DNA of 29,535 nt, from NCBI GenBank assembly GCA_000320605.2, contig KB445821.1, forward strand, positions 181,477 through 211,011. Direction: 5' to 3'. The notes under the pieces are model-generated. The model was not told the DNA's origin and did not search any database. It saw only the letters and a program-made list of their open reading frames with translations. Numbering within the stretch: position 1 is the first letter of the stretch; each line of letters begins with the position of its first letter. The position numbers and the translations under genes are program-made. This document shows, piece by piece, positions 9,511-21,091 of the stretch. The DNA comes from Gelatoporia subvermispora B (taxonomy: Eukaryota; Basidiomycota; Agaricomycetes; Polyporales; Gelatoporiaceae).

Positions 9511-11437
9511 TCAAAGCAGATTTGCGGAGAAGCCAAGTCGTACCCTGTTATTTGGATCCTCGTCGGAGATGACGACGTCCGTTAGGCGAACCTCAGTGAG
9601 ATCGAGCTGGGCAGGGCTGCGCTTATCCGATTTTGATGCATGTCTCGCGGGCTGGGAGTGATAGGATGGGTCGCGCAATTTCTTGCGAGCATTGAGTCTG
9701 AGGACCGACAATTTGTGCCGAGGAGTGAGGGTGGGAACGTAGTCAGGAAAATGGGAGCTCACACAGCGAGTACTGAGTTGACGTAGCCTTGAGAAGTTGG
9801 TCAGTTGGATCAGAAAGGACGCTCGAGGGATTTACTTGCATTTGCTGAGGAGGCAAAAGGGGATAAGCGACCATAGCGTCGTGGAGAGCACATTTGCCTG
9901 GAGTGATTGATGAGTGTGCCAAGACGACAGCTGTAGACGAGGGTGAGAAAGCTGACAAGTATTATGGCACATGTGGCAACGAGACTGTTTGTATGTCAGC
10001 TCTCGAAGGCGCAGAACGAGGAATGGACGCACGAAGTGAGCAGCCCGGTGTTCACTGTGTACATCATGAGAATATTGACAAGCCTGTCGGACCTAAAGTG
10101 ATACGAGTCAGCGCGAACGTCTACAACAGCGCCCAGGCCGTATTGACCTCGGTGTACCAGAGCGATATTTGCTCAGGTTGTAACACAACGTCACCGTGAT
10201 CATGAAGTCGGCCACAACGCCACATCCAGGGCCGACTCCTGCGACCCACTGTGAGAAGCGAAAGCCATATTAGGTGGGAGCATTGCAATACTGATGGAAC
10301 TCACTGCGATGTGTGGAAGCGATGATGCTTCACCGGCCTGGCGCCTTGAGTAAACGCATGAGGTAACAGGTCCGAGGTGCAACTTCGACACTCACACCGC
10401 ATAATCTGCTCAAAGACGTCTAGTATGTATGAACACGGAATGAGTATATTCGACATACAGATCCCCAGTGCTATGCGATCATCTGTCAATCATCTGAGGG
10501 CTCAGACGAGCAGAAAGAAAGACCCACCAAATTGAGCGAAGGAAAGCGCTACCTGGTTCCGCCGCGCCGCGACATGAACAAGAATGTGCATGGAAGACAT
10601 GACACCGACATACAATGAAAATGGGAGCAAGAGCTCTGCGTCCGTTTGCTATCCCAGATCCTTTAGCTCAACTCTGCCGGGTTGATCGAAATCAGGGGGC
10701 GTACTCAACCACACACGCATTGCGAAGAAACTGGGAAGAGTCATCGTCAAAATATCTCATTAGTACTAGGTTCGAGCATGCTCACTGTTGCACTATGAGA
10801 CCGATCGTAATCTGTATGAGACCCTGTCAGAACCTGAATGCATCGCGGTGTGATGGCACCTACGGTCGTGATGACCTCTGCCTGGGGGCGGTCAGATTCG
10901 TGTCGCTTTTTGGAACAAGTCAAACTCCACGCACCGAGATTCCTCTGTGGTCCCTGTCAGATCGCCCTCATAGGATAGTTCTTGGATACTCACGGGGCAA
11001 TGGTTCCTAGCGTGTTCAAGTCCCCGAAGTTGGCAATCACGTAAAACCAAACGCTCTCGATGATTGAGGTCATATGTGCGGTGTCCAATAGTCTGTTCCT
11101 TATGTTCCAGAAGTATTTGTCAAGTTACTGGAGATGCCCTCACAGTAGGACAGTCACCTAAAGGGCGCGTAAGCGAGTCATCCTGTCGCGAAACATATAC
11201 AGAAGCATACCAGTGCCGTGACGTAGATATTATCGTGACAGCACCGGTTGTAGTAGATATACGTCTGCAATATTGTGATCCCATAGAGCCTAGTCTCATT
11301 CAATACATCGCGCCATGGACCTGAAGGCTGGTACATTCGAGGGCTCACATCGCGCTGAAAACCATCGCAAGAAGTAAGGCACCGCAGTTTGGTATGATTT
11401 CATTCTGAATGGTTTGCACGGAGGTTTGAGTGGACAT
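9511..11437 (-). CDS. DUF6534-family seven-helix membrane protein
   Basis: Seventeen short exons on the minus strand join in frame to 334 residues: 11437-11349, 11289-11211, 11157-11144, 11098-10994, 10953-10935, 10881-10864, 10823-10786, 10730-10705, 10635-10553, 10419-10396, 10337-10305, 10248-10148, 10092-10033, 9984-9939, 9897-9840, 9787-9763, 9697-9511. Family landmarks appear in order: GALLLAMVFSAMLYGITILQ, TYIYYN, LLDTAHM, NFGDLNTLGTIA, AEVITTGLIQ, VQHFFAMRVWL, WVAGVGPG, ADFMITVTLCY, SKYRSGTPRSDRL, YTVNTGLLTS, SKCYVNSVLAVLNARKKLRD, then a charged tail. DUF6534 proteins are basidiomycete membrane proteins of unknown function. The weakest splices are the 133 nt intron 10552-10420, the 41 nt intron 9938-9898 (donor GTCTAC) and the 40 nt introns near 10993 and 10863. 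Intron 9839-9788 uses a GC donor (GCAAGT). Confidence 0.82.
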
Positions 11438-13070
11438 GGAGGCTGAAATTGAAACCTGCACGTCGTGGTGCGGAAGGTAGCAGAGGGTCGCGATTCAACC
11501 GTGAACGAGCATGGTCTATGTACCTCAGCCTAAGCCGTGACAGGCGTTGTCACACTTGGTGAAAGCCACAGCTATGCACGTCAGAGGGCGAATAGACAGC
11601 AGCTACCATAGAATTCGGACGCGAGCGACGCCATGGCAATCTGCCCAGAAGCAGATTTAGGCTGACGGCCTGGGAGCCTCAATGCTTGGCGGCGAGTAGA
11701 TCGTAACGGGGCTGCCTCTGAGAAATTGTCTGCCTTTCGCTGATTGGTACTTAGTGAGATAAAAGTGCCTGACATGAGCTGCTTAGTGCAAGTAGAATGC
11801 TTGGAACCTCAGATCTCCAGAGGCTAATTTCGGGGGAGCCCGATTTGTGCGGTCTATTACAGTCCGGAGTGGCTAAAGGAGACTTCCACTCCATTGGAGT
11901 GTTGAGCAGGCGGTTTTTAATCTGAGTGGATGCTGCTTATCGGATACGACGCGGCTTGCATCTGAGACAATCATCGTACAAACCCGACTTGGAGTGAGAG
12001 TCCTCTGGCGCGTACCTTGGGCGCTACAGGCGTGGGATTTGACGTGGCAGAGCGATTCGGATGTGGCGATATTCGCGTTAGACTGCAACCACCATTCTAC
12101 TTCAAATGCCACTAGAGTCTATGGCGGACTGATTTCCTTGTCACATTTTCTGGCTGAGTTTCGAGTCTCGCTGCTTGTCTGGTACCTGACGCTGCTCGGG
12201 CGCCGAGCTCTAGTCGAATGTCATGTCAGATCCCGGAGGATGTACGAAAACTTCTCTGGGGTATTCGCCGCTTCAGCACCAAGCGTAGAACATGGGTTGC
12301 CATATGTGCCCGCCCCATATGAGCTCTCACCTGCTTGATACCGAAAAACGATGGGTGGGTCGTCGCCTCGAGATCACGTAACCAGCTATCTACGTCAGGG
12401 GCCATCTCGTGTCGCCATGAGATGATATCACTTGACCCCCTTGTGCGTTAGTGGTGGGTAGCAACGAGCCGCGGGTCCATACTGCTAGGGTCTCATACCA
12501 CCGAAGGATACCATTAGCGTCCATGATTGGCGCCATCCGACTGTCGGTTGCCTTCCAACTATAAGTCGGCTCTCAGCAATACCTGTATCTGTTCTGGCAC
12601 GTCGCATGTTTACCAAGTACGTGAGCTGGTTCGGAATTGTGGCCGACCACGCGCGGACAAGAGTGCGATGCGCCTCGACCACATCCCTTCCGGCGGTTGG
12701 AACAGGATCTCTTGACACCTCGACGCCCAACAGTCCGACTTCTGCGCGGAACAGACTCCATCCATCCACCCACCCATGACTTGCTCCTTCGTCCGAGCCT
12801 TCTTATTTCCTTCTTTATGCTATTGGTGTGGATCCGGTCAGTGCTCGGAACAGCGCCTGACGGTCTTCTCAGCGCGTACGGGCTTTTTCCTGGACTAGCG
12901 AATCTCGGAGGCGTCAATTTTTGCTTGCGGATCCTGGGTTGTCATTTTCGCTTTTACGCGCTGGAATGGGTCATGTACTTGTCCGCAGCGTCATATAAAT
13001 CCTTGAGTTTGTTGAACGCGTCAAGCGCCAGTCCTGGTATCCCATCCGCCTCAATACGTACAAAATTGTG
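11438..13070. other. Long gene-free stretch
   Basis: About 1.6 kb between the divergent DUF6534 (-) and O-methyltransferase (+) genes. I searched both strands for fragmented exons like those of the neighbouring gene and found no recognisable motif. The longest frames (11994-12338 +, 12485-12769 -, 12573-12917 -) are contradictory overlaps without splice or family support. The two ends must carry the promoters of the flanking genes. The middle could be decayed mobile DNA, but no terminal repeats were seen. Confidence 0.45.
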
Positions 13071-15037
13071 ATGGCGAACGCTGACATTGCCGCTCTCTCT
13101 TCCATCATATCCTCCGCCGTCAACACGATAGTGGTTCGATGCGCCGCACTCGAGATGCCCGCTCCGTCGCTCGCAGACGCCCTCCCATCGCCGTTCGACG
13201 GCGTGCGTGCACATATGCTCGAGGAGGTCATGATGGTCGTCGCCGCGGCACAGCAGCTCATCGCGACGCTGCTCCTGCCTAGTCAGTATACAACTATGCC
13301 GGGAAATCAGGTGTGTGCTTTGCCCGGCTATTTGCCGGAGATTCTTCCAGGTGGGCTGACGGGGATCGAAGGGCTTCGTCAATGCTGCGATGAAGACAGT
13401 CATGGCCGCGCATGTTCCCGAGATTCTGAGGGAAGCTGGGCCCGCAGTAAGTCCGACACTATTTGTCTCCAGCACCGATCAATGCACACTGCGACAGGGA
13501 TTGTCCGTTGAGGATATCGCAGCGAAGAGTAACATGGATGCGGGAAAACTCGGTGTGGCTGACATACAGTGATTGTGCGAGCATACGCAGTCTGACGTCA
13601 CCTTCAGCGCGACTGTTGCGCATGCTCTCTACATACCACATCTTCAAGGAGGTCTCGCCCGACATCTTTGCGAATAACCGCATTTCAGCATCGCTCGATA
13701 CGGAGAAGCCTGTCTCTGAGATACTTCGCGAGTACGTCACATAATCATGCGTACTTTCGCTTTCCTCCTTCCCACGAACACTGACTGTGATGACACTCAG
13801 CCCCGACAACAAATACACTGCTACCTCAGGCGCTGCCGCCTTTACCGCCCTGTATGTCCACCATCTTATACCCTCCTGCACGTCGAACTCTGATCGCTCT
13901 GAGCAGGATCTGCGACACCGCCAAAGCTGCAGCGTATATCCCAGATACGCTGCTCGACCCGAAGACCGCGCGCTCGCAGGAGCTCACCGAGACAGCGTTC
14001 GCCCGCGCGTGGGGTACAGATGAGCCATACTTCAAGTGGCTGCATCAGCCCGACAATGTCGCACGCAGGCGCACCTTTGACGCGGCCATGACTGGCCTGG
14101 GGACACTTGGCAACCCAAAGGAGATACTCGATGGTGCGTTGGTCCTGTCAAGTCAAGTATGAGCTGTGTGATGAGGTTTTTTGATTGAAGGATTCGAATG
14201 GGGAAAGCTCCCAGAGGGTAGTGTAGTAGTAGATGTCGGAGGAGACGTGGGCACGGCGATGCAGGTACTGTATGATGAACATAAGCATTTGAAGTATGTC
14301 GTGCAGGATCGCGAGCCTGTCATCGCTGGCGCACACACAGTGAGTATCCAGCGACAATCAAGTTTACCCCAATCTCACTCCTCTTCAGTTCTGGAAGACC
14401 CACCGCCCGGAAGCCCTCGCATTCAACCAGGTCACTCTCCAAGGTACTTCCTTCCATTCATTCAATCAATCGCCTCTAGCGGCGGACTCAGCACTGACCT
14501 CGACCTCCGCCCGCTAGCACATGACTTCTTCGCGGAGCAACCCGTGAAGAATGCGCGTATCTTCTTCCTCCGCGCAATCACGCACAACTGGCCCACGCCG
14601 TACGTCCTGCGCATCCTCGCACAGCTCCGCTCTGCTGCGGCGCCCAACACGCAGCTCGTGCTGGCGGAGAACATCGCGTCGTACGCGTGCCGCGCGTCTA
14701 GCGCGGCGAATGGGTGCGGGTTGGAACATGGCGGGCCAGGAGCGGCGCCACATGAAGCGCCGGAGGCATTGCTCCCAAACTGGGGGCTGGCGCATGACTT
14801 TGTGTATACGATGGATATCTGGGTGAGTGGAAAACTATGCTTCTGGATCTGTTGTGGAGCATCTCCGGCGGTGTTCTGATGACCTCTGATCTGGTGCAGA
14901 TGTTGCTGTCGTATAACGCGCAGGAGCGCACGATCAAGAGTTTCGTGGAACTGCTGGGGCAGGCGGGGTGGAAACTCGAGAGGGTGCATCGTGCGCCTGG
15001 AGACAAGTTCCCGCGCTTGGTTGCCTCTCCCGCGTGA
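13071..15037 (+). CDS. SAM-dependent O-methyltransferase (class II, COMT-like)
   Basis: Ten exons give 472 residues: 13071-13310, 13372-13446, 13498-13552, 13608-13731, 13801-13851, 13907-14133, 14191-14339, 14389-14443, 14518-14822, 14900-15037. The N-terminal half is the winged-helix dimerisation region typical of plant and fungal COMT-like enzymes (HVPEILREAGPAGLSVEDIA, KLARLLRMLSTYHIFKEV). The C-terminal half is a Rossmann methyltransferase: glycine loop VDVGGDVG near 271-278, YVVQDREPVI (second SAM contact), HDFF near 327, and the catalytic-base region RAITHNWP near 344-351. A proline-containing loop before LLPNWGLAHDFVYTMD is longer than usual. The enzyme should methylate a hydroxyl on a small phenolic or polyketide-like molecule; the substrate cannot be told. 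No other biosynthetic genes are next to it, so there is no cluster context. The usual HDWP motif reads HNWP here. Confidence 0.92.
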
Positions 15038-15777
15038 GATCTAAGATACACGAAGTGGGAAGGTGAGCGAATATGTGGAATCCATTTGTTTGCTATGTCT
15101 CGAGTTTCTACCTGTGTACGATACGAATAAAACAGTCTTGTGGCGACCGCATGACACTTGTCAGAAATGGAGCACGATACTTAATCGGTACTTCAGATCA
15201 TAAGGTCAGAGAACTGCACCATAGGTTGCGTCGTGCCCTGCAGGGTCTAAAATTCGATGTCAGATGCGCCGTGAATACCGAAACAATATTAATATTGTAC
15301 ATCGAAATGTCCTGACACCTGACCAGGCTACGCAATCAATTTGAGGTGCCCTAAAAGTTCTGGACAAGTGAGAAGGGCACAGTTTCACACGTGATTCGAC
15401 AACCACGAACTGCATGTTAGCCGTCCTGGTCCAGGTAAGGCCTATGTCATTCTCGGAAGTCTCAGAATCACAAACCTACAACATCACTGAATCAGTCGTT
15501 GGTGTTGGAGAGAAATACAACATAAGGATTACTTATCTTACCATTATAAGTGCCTAATCATTGCTGCAGCTGAGAGCGCGAGTCTGAAGCGAGGAACAAG
15601 AGAACTGGCGCGATCACGTGGAGATGTCTGACGCGTAATAAACGCGTACAGACCTGCCCTGAACATGGGCGCCTGAGACGCGTGTGGGCCGTCTCGGAGT
15701 TCGCGGACTTGTCTTGTTTCCCGACTCGGGCGTTTTCTAGCATACTGCTCTTGGTTTACACTCCTCAAAAGACCGCC
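15038..15777. other. Intergenic, no gene seen
   Basis: This is the 3' flank of the methyltransferase (a GAATAAAAC polyadenylation-like signal lies near 15126) and the promoter of the SNF2 gene. Nothing else was recognised. Confidence 0.5.
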
Positions 15778-18700
15778 ATGGATCTCGTTATTGATGAACT
15801 GGATATCCTCAGCGCGACAAGTCCTACCCTCTCTACTGGTTCGACCCCTGAAGCAACACAGAAATCTGCACTTGTGGCTGAGACGCGCACTCTGAGACCA
15901 CGCCGGACGGTCTCGCTCATGGTGGACTCTAAGCCGAAGCGCAAGCGTGCAATATCATTAATTGCTGTTGAGAACACTGTGTCGAGCAACCCGCAGAAAC
16001 GCGCAAAAATAGAAGAAAAGAAGGCTGTAAGTGGCAGTACCTGATCTCTGGATCACAGCAACTGAAGACCCTGTACAGTTCACTATTGTGGTCAATGCGA
16101 ACAAAACGAAAACCGAAGTTGCCCGGAAACGCTGGTTGCACGTCCACCAGGATCTCTTCGCGCCTCTTCTACCGGAATCCAGTGTCGTCTTCGAGAACAT
16201 CACCCGAGAGCTTGAGGGTGGCGATGAGAAGATCACCTGTGTGCCACTTCATGAGCTGGACGAGCAGCCGAAGTTGGTGACGGGTGGCACTATGAAGGAC
16301 TACCAGGTATGGTGTTGTATGTGCTCGCCCTCACGTCCATTAATTTCCTGATCGAAGCTGCATGGGCTGTCATTTCTGGCGTGGATGTACAACAACGGTA
16401 AGTAGGTGCACCAAACTATATTCAGGCTAACCTATCTATCTTAGGCATGAATTGTATACTGGGCGACGAGTACGTGCGCTCCCCGTAAAAGTCTCGCAAT
16501 CCGTCTGATTTGTGATGCACAATAGGATGGGACTCGGCAAGACGCTGCAAGTAAGCCGAGGATTCCTTACACCATGCATCACGGGCTGATCATGTGCAGA
16601 CTCTTTCTCTATTCGCATACGTTCACGAGCATTCGAAAGGTCAGTTCGCCTGCCTTGCCTACTCCATAAACCTCTTACGTTCTAGCAGGCAGCCACGACC
16701 CGCATCTCGTGATCTGCCCCCTCTCCGTGCTTCCCTCCTGGCTCTCGGTACGTCATTCTGACCCTTTGACCCTTCCCAGATGCCTATCTCAATCTTTCGT
16801 GCAGGAGGCCGCACGCTGGGTCCCGGGGCTCCGCACGCTGCGCTTCCACGGGCAACACTCGGAGCGGGCACGCCTCAAGGAGGGCGTGCGCTCTGGTGAA
16901 ATACAGTTCGACATCTGCGTGACGACGTATGAGGCGTACGTCGCGGAGGACTCGTGGTTTAAGGCGCACCGCTGGACGTACTGCGTACTCGACGAGGGGC
17001 ATCGCATCAAGAACGCGGACACGACCGTCGCCACAAAGCTTCAGGGGCTGGGGTCACTCTTTCGCCTGCGTGAGCCCTATTTTCTGCCTCGCATGTCGTT
17101 GATTGTCGATTGATGGTATATACGCACAGTCCTTACCGGCACACCCGTGCAGAACAACCTGGTCGAGCTCTGGGGCCTCCTCCACTGGCTCTACCCTGCC
17201 GTCTTCACCGGTGCGTCTGCAGCGCGCTTCCGCAGCGCGTTCGACCTCGGGCGCGGCGCGTACGATCTGCGCCTCATTAAAGCCGCCGAGGCGCTCCTCG
17301 CGACGCTCATGCTCCGCCGGACCAAGGCTGTGGTAGAGGCGAGTGTGCCACCACGCGAGGAGACGACGGTATGGGTACCCATGACCGAGGCGCAGAGATT
17401 CTGGACATACAGACTCCTGACGCGGATGGATGCTGTGGATTTGGAGAGCATTTTTGAGAAGCACGGTGAGGGGGAGCTAGAACAGGAGGATGAGGGGAGA
17501 CGGGAAGTGCAGCAGATGCTGCAGGCGCAGGTGAAGAGGGGAGGATCGGCAGAGCAGAATCGTACGTCGTGTCGCGTCGGGCGGGGGTTCCGGACCGAGT
17601 TAACCCTGATGGCGCCCTAGAGTGGAAGAAGCTGATGAATCTCCTCATGCAGTTGAGAAAGGTACCAGATTCGTCTCTTTGCGTAATTTTTTCGCCCGCT
17701 GACGTATTTTGTACGTTCAGGTCTGCGATCAGTAAGGGCATCCGTCTCCTCCGTCAATTGTCTCTGATGAAGGATCTGCAGCCCGTACCTACTCAAAGAC
17801 GTGGGCCCGGAGCCGTTCTCGCTCGGCGAGCACATCGTTGCCTCGTCATCAAAACTCATCCTGCTCGACAAGTTGCTCACCGATCTTCTGCCGAAAGGCG
17901 AGCGCGTTCTGATCTTCTCAGTGAGTACTCTGAGACAAAGGATCCACGAGCCAAGCTCACACCAAGTGCGTTGTAGCAATGGACGAAGTACGCGTTATAT
18001 GTGCTTACCATCAGGCGTTTTGCTGACGAAGTTGAATAGCATGCTGGATCTCCTCGAGGACTTCATGGCACTAAGACGCATCCGGTATGCGCGCCTCGAT
18101 GGTTCGACGACGCGTCCGCGCCGGGCGCTTGACATTCGACTGGTAAGATTGCGTTTTCCCGAAGAGCGTCAGTGTCGGCTCAATATTTTGGGTAGTTTCA
18201 ACAAGACAAATCTCGTGCGTAATTCTATGTCCGCAGGTACTCGCTAGGGGCTCATATATAACTACAGCATACGACGTCTTCCTGATTTCCACGAAGGCTG
18301 GCGGACTTGGTATGTGTGCACGTGGGTATGACTTACGCTTGATTAACCGCTGATTCAAGGAATTAACTTGACGAAAGCCTCGACGGTCATAATGTTCGAC
18401 TCGGACTGGAACCCCCAGGTGGGCCGATATGACTATCAGCTTCGTGCGTGCTCACATATATTCTTGTCAGAACGATCTCCAAGCTATCGCTCGTGCGCAC
18501 AGGATTGGCCAAACTAAGACTGTCAAGGTAAGGGCTCCTGCGAGACCTGAAATGCACATCTTCATAACGAGACGTGGTGTACAGGTTTATCGATTGATCT
18601 GCCGAGGGAGCGTTGAAGACCAGATGCTGGACCGTATACGCCGCAAGCTCTTCCTCTCTGTCAAGGTGATGTGCTCCGACTCCGCACCCGGAAACGACGA

Positions 18701-19828
18701 GAAGAACTCGCAGCTCAAGATGGGCGAGCTTATGGACATCCTGCGCAAGGGTAGCAGTGCCCTCTCCGGCGTCGACAATGGACTGAACCTCGCGCGGTTC
18801 CTGAACGCGCCGATCGCAGAGATCCTTGACGAGTCCCGCGACCGCGACGAGAGCCGCTCTGCGGCGGTCAAGCAGCGTGAAGGCGGGTCGCTCGGGGATG
18901 CGGATCAGAAACTGGTCGACGACGCGGAGGCAGAGGAGCGGAAGTTATTGATGGGCGTCGCACAGGTCCAGAGTAGGCTGTTCGAGGGCAAGGTTATCAA
19001 CCGCGAGGCGAAGAACAGCGAGATCGCGGAGGAGTGGCGCCAGCTCCAGAAGCGCAGCCGGACGGATCGCATTATAAGGGTCGACGGTATGGAGATGATT
19101 GCAGACTATATGGGGCCAGAGGTGGTGAGTCTATACTAGACATTGGCTGTACGCCGCGAGACTGAGGTGGGTACAGTCTTCTGTCGCGTCGAAACCCGTC
19201 GTGAAACGGCAGCGCAAGAAGTTCGAGAGTGAAGATTGGTGCATCCACTGCCGTGACGGCGGGGAGTTGGTGCTCTGCAGCAGCTGTCCCAGAGGTATGA
19301 TCATAGCTCTGCGTCCCAAAACATACTAACACCCGCGATAGTCTTCCACGTGAGATGCAACGGTCTTACCAAGGCTGACTTGAAACGGCCACAACTGATG
19401 TGCCCACAACATAACTGCGTATCATGCGACCGTTCAACCACTGACGCAGGTGGCATGTTGTATCGGTAAGCTAAGCACATTGTAGCATCCTTGATGCGAC
19501 ATCTCACTCTGCATGCCTTACTTCACGTAGCTGTCAAACATGTCCACAAGCATTCTGTGAAGATTGTCTGTCACCTGGAGACCTAGACGCCGTCGGTGAA
19601 ACTCTTCCAGAGTTGTAAGTCGCGCTTCCCCTTATCTCGCGTTCGCTTTTCTGACATCTCCGTGATAGCCTGCTACTGGGTTATGGTGAGACCGCATCTG
19701 CATACTACATCCGATGCCATGACTGTCACGAACTATGGGACCATGACCCCAAGCATTGGCATGCATGGCAACGGGAATTGCAGCGGGCCCAACGAAGATT
19801 GGATAAAATGTTTGCAGCCGACTTGTAG
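15778..19828 (+). CDS. SNF2-family chromatin-remodelling ATPase with C-terminal PHD finger
   Basis: Twenty-three exons give 956 residues: 15778-16026, 16079-16306, 16358-16397, 16445-16469, 16526-16550, 16600-16639, 16689-16747, 16805-17069, 17130-17561, 17621-17661, 17721-17731, 17782-17920, 17977-17987, 18040-18142, 18196-18214, 18268-18309, 18360-18418, 18471-18527, 18585-19124, 19177-19294, 19342-19465, 19531-19614, 19669-19828. After a basic disordered N-terminus come the helicase motifs: GDEMGLGKT (179-187, Walker A), DEGH (285-288), LTGTPVQNN (about 312-320), VCDHPYLL, FSQWTNMLDLLEDF, STKAGGLGIN (about 574) and ARAHRIGQTK (about 604). Stretch VGPEPFSLGEHI plus SSKLILLDKLL recalls ALC1/CHD1L-type and ISWI-type ATPases; the subfamily is not certain. 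Residues about 817-865 are a PHD zinc finger (CIHC, CSSC, HVRC) followed by further Cys/His pairs (CVSC, CQTC, CEDC, CHDCH), like a PHD plus C5HCH-type unit. It should move nucleosomes using ATP, with the finger reading histone tails. Confidence 0.93.
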
Positions 19829-20036
19829 TGTGAACTTGATAAAGGACCCGTACACGACGTCCTGACTCCTTAGACTGTAGACATACTGTTCTGTCCTCTG
19901 ATTATTGTTTACCTTGTATACCATGTACCTTAGACTTCGATACCAAGTGCAATTGCCACGGTTGTTGTTCACAAACATCGATTCATATGTGAAGGTCAAG
20001 AGAAGTAGACATAAACGACCGGAATAGTTCCAACTC

Positions 20037-21091
20037 CTACTGAACACTGGTAACCGATTCCTCTCCGATGGCTCGCACCACGACGTCGTCCTCGTCAGCA
20101 TAGGACATAGTCGCAATCGCGTAGATACTCTGCCTGTCATCTTTACCCAGGGGAATGTTCTCGTCCACTCGGAAGTCATGCCATACATGAAGGAAGCGTG
20201 CGAACATCCCCGCAGCCAGCAGCATGCCGTAAGAGACATTCCACCAAGAGAACATGATTAAGCACGCGAGGAAAATGAAGACGTGGTGCATGGCGCAGTC
20301 TGCCCAGTACGCGAATCGGTAGAGCCCTCGCGGCGACGCTCCGTATCCCGGTCCGAATGTAACGAGCTCGAGATGTGCAGGCGATAGAAGGATCGTCCCG
20401 CCAACCGCTACACACCAAGGGAGGAATAGGAGGACGCGAAGAAGGCCGAACACAAAATCCGTCGGACTCATGGAGCGTAGCTTCCCGAGCAGATCTTGTT
20501 GAATCGACCTCATGACGTCGAGAGGAGTGGATTGAGGTAGGATCACGAAGTCGTTATCCAAATCGTCCTCGAGTTCGTCGCAATTTGATGCAGCGTCCTG
20601 AAATACGAAGCAATTAGTCGGCGAGCAGAGACTGAATGCAGCAAGGAGATCTCGAACCGCTTCGCCGTCAGTCTCAGTAGATGGCGCATACTGAGGTGGG
20701 GGTGGGTCTGTGTGTGCAATAATCTCTTGCGAGACGCAAATAAACATGCCCTACATTAAGCTGTCAGTCAAAGAAGGTTGATTTTTGAAGGAAGACTCGC
20801 TCTGTTAGTCTCTTTCCAAGCGCCTGGGATGGTGGAGCAGAGCGAGGGCAGAGATGGAATAGTTTCTTGACCGTCAGCCTCTGCAGCCTGGGGGCAAATC
20901 AATACGATGTCCAGCGTGAATGAAAACAAAGTACTTACCCCTCGAGGCGTTCTAGAGGATCTGAACGCCCTAGTTGCTAGTTTCTTGGCCTTTGCAATAG
21001 CACGAGAGAGATGCTTCGGCTTTGGTGTCACTTGTTGGGATAATTGCTTCTGTTGTCGGGGAGACGCTGGGTAGGCTGGCTTCGGCGTCAT
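20037..21091 (-). CDS. Hypothetical membrane protein
   Basis: The proposed model has exons 21091-20939, 20880-20797 and 20750-20037, phases agreeing, for 316 residues. The N-terminus is basic and Pro/Lys-rich (MTPKPAYPASPRQQ). The middle is acidic and low-complexity (CDELEDDLDNDFVILP). The C-terminal half has about three hydrophobic segments: FVFGLLRVLLFLPWCVAVGG, HVFIFLACLIMFSWW and SYGMLLAAGMFARFLHV. I do not recognise the family. The 3' exon is well supported by its length and membrane segments; the 5' exons rest on splice signals alone. An alternative start at 21172 in another frame and a possible extra 35 nt intron at 20632-20598 (strong CTAAT/TTTCAG end) cannot be excluded. The gene converges with the SNF2 gene, whose 3' end is 208 bp away. 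Confidence 0.58.

Noticed and set aside
10301..10489. Minus frame containing SNILIPCSYILDVFEQIM as a DUF6534 helix
   Set aside because: It looked family-like, but it cannot be joined in phase to both neighbours. Placing 10552-10420 as an intron and using the GTGAGT donor at 10395 keeps one frame throughout.
11158..11160. In-frame TAG that seemed to break the DUF6534 gene
   Set aside because: It is the acceptor of the 53 nt intron 11210-11158. Splicing it joins DNIYVTAL to VTVLL in frame, as the family requires.
13071..19828. O-methyltransferase and SNF2 gene as part of a secondary-metabolite cluster
   Set aside because: No polyketide synthase, peptide synthetase, terpene cyclase, P450 or transporter gene is present nearby.
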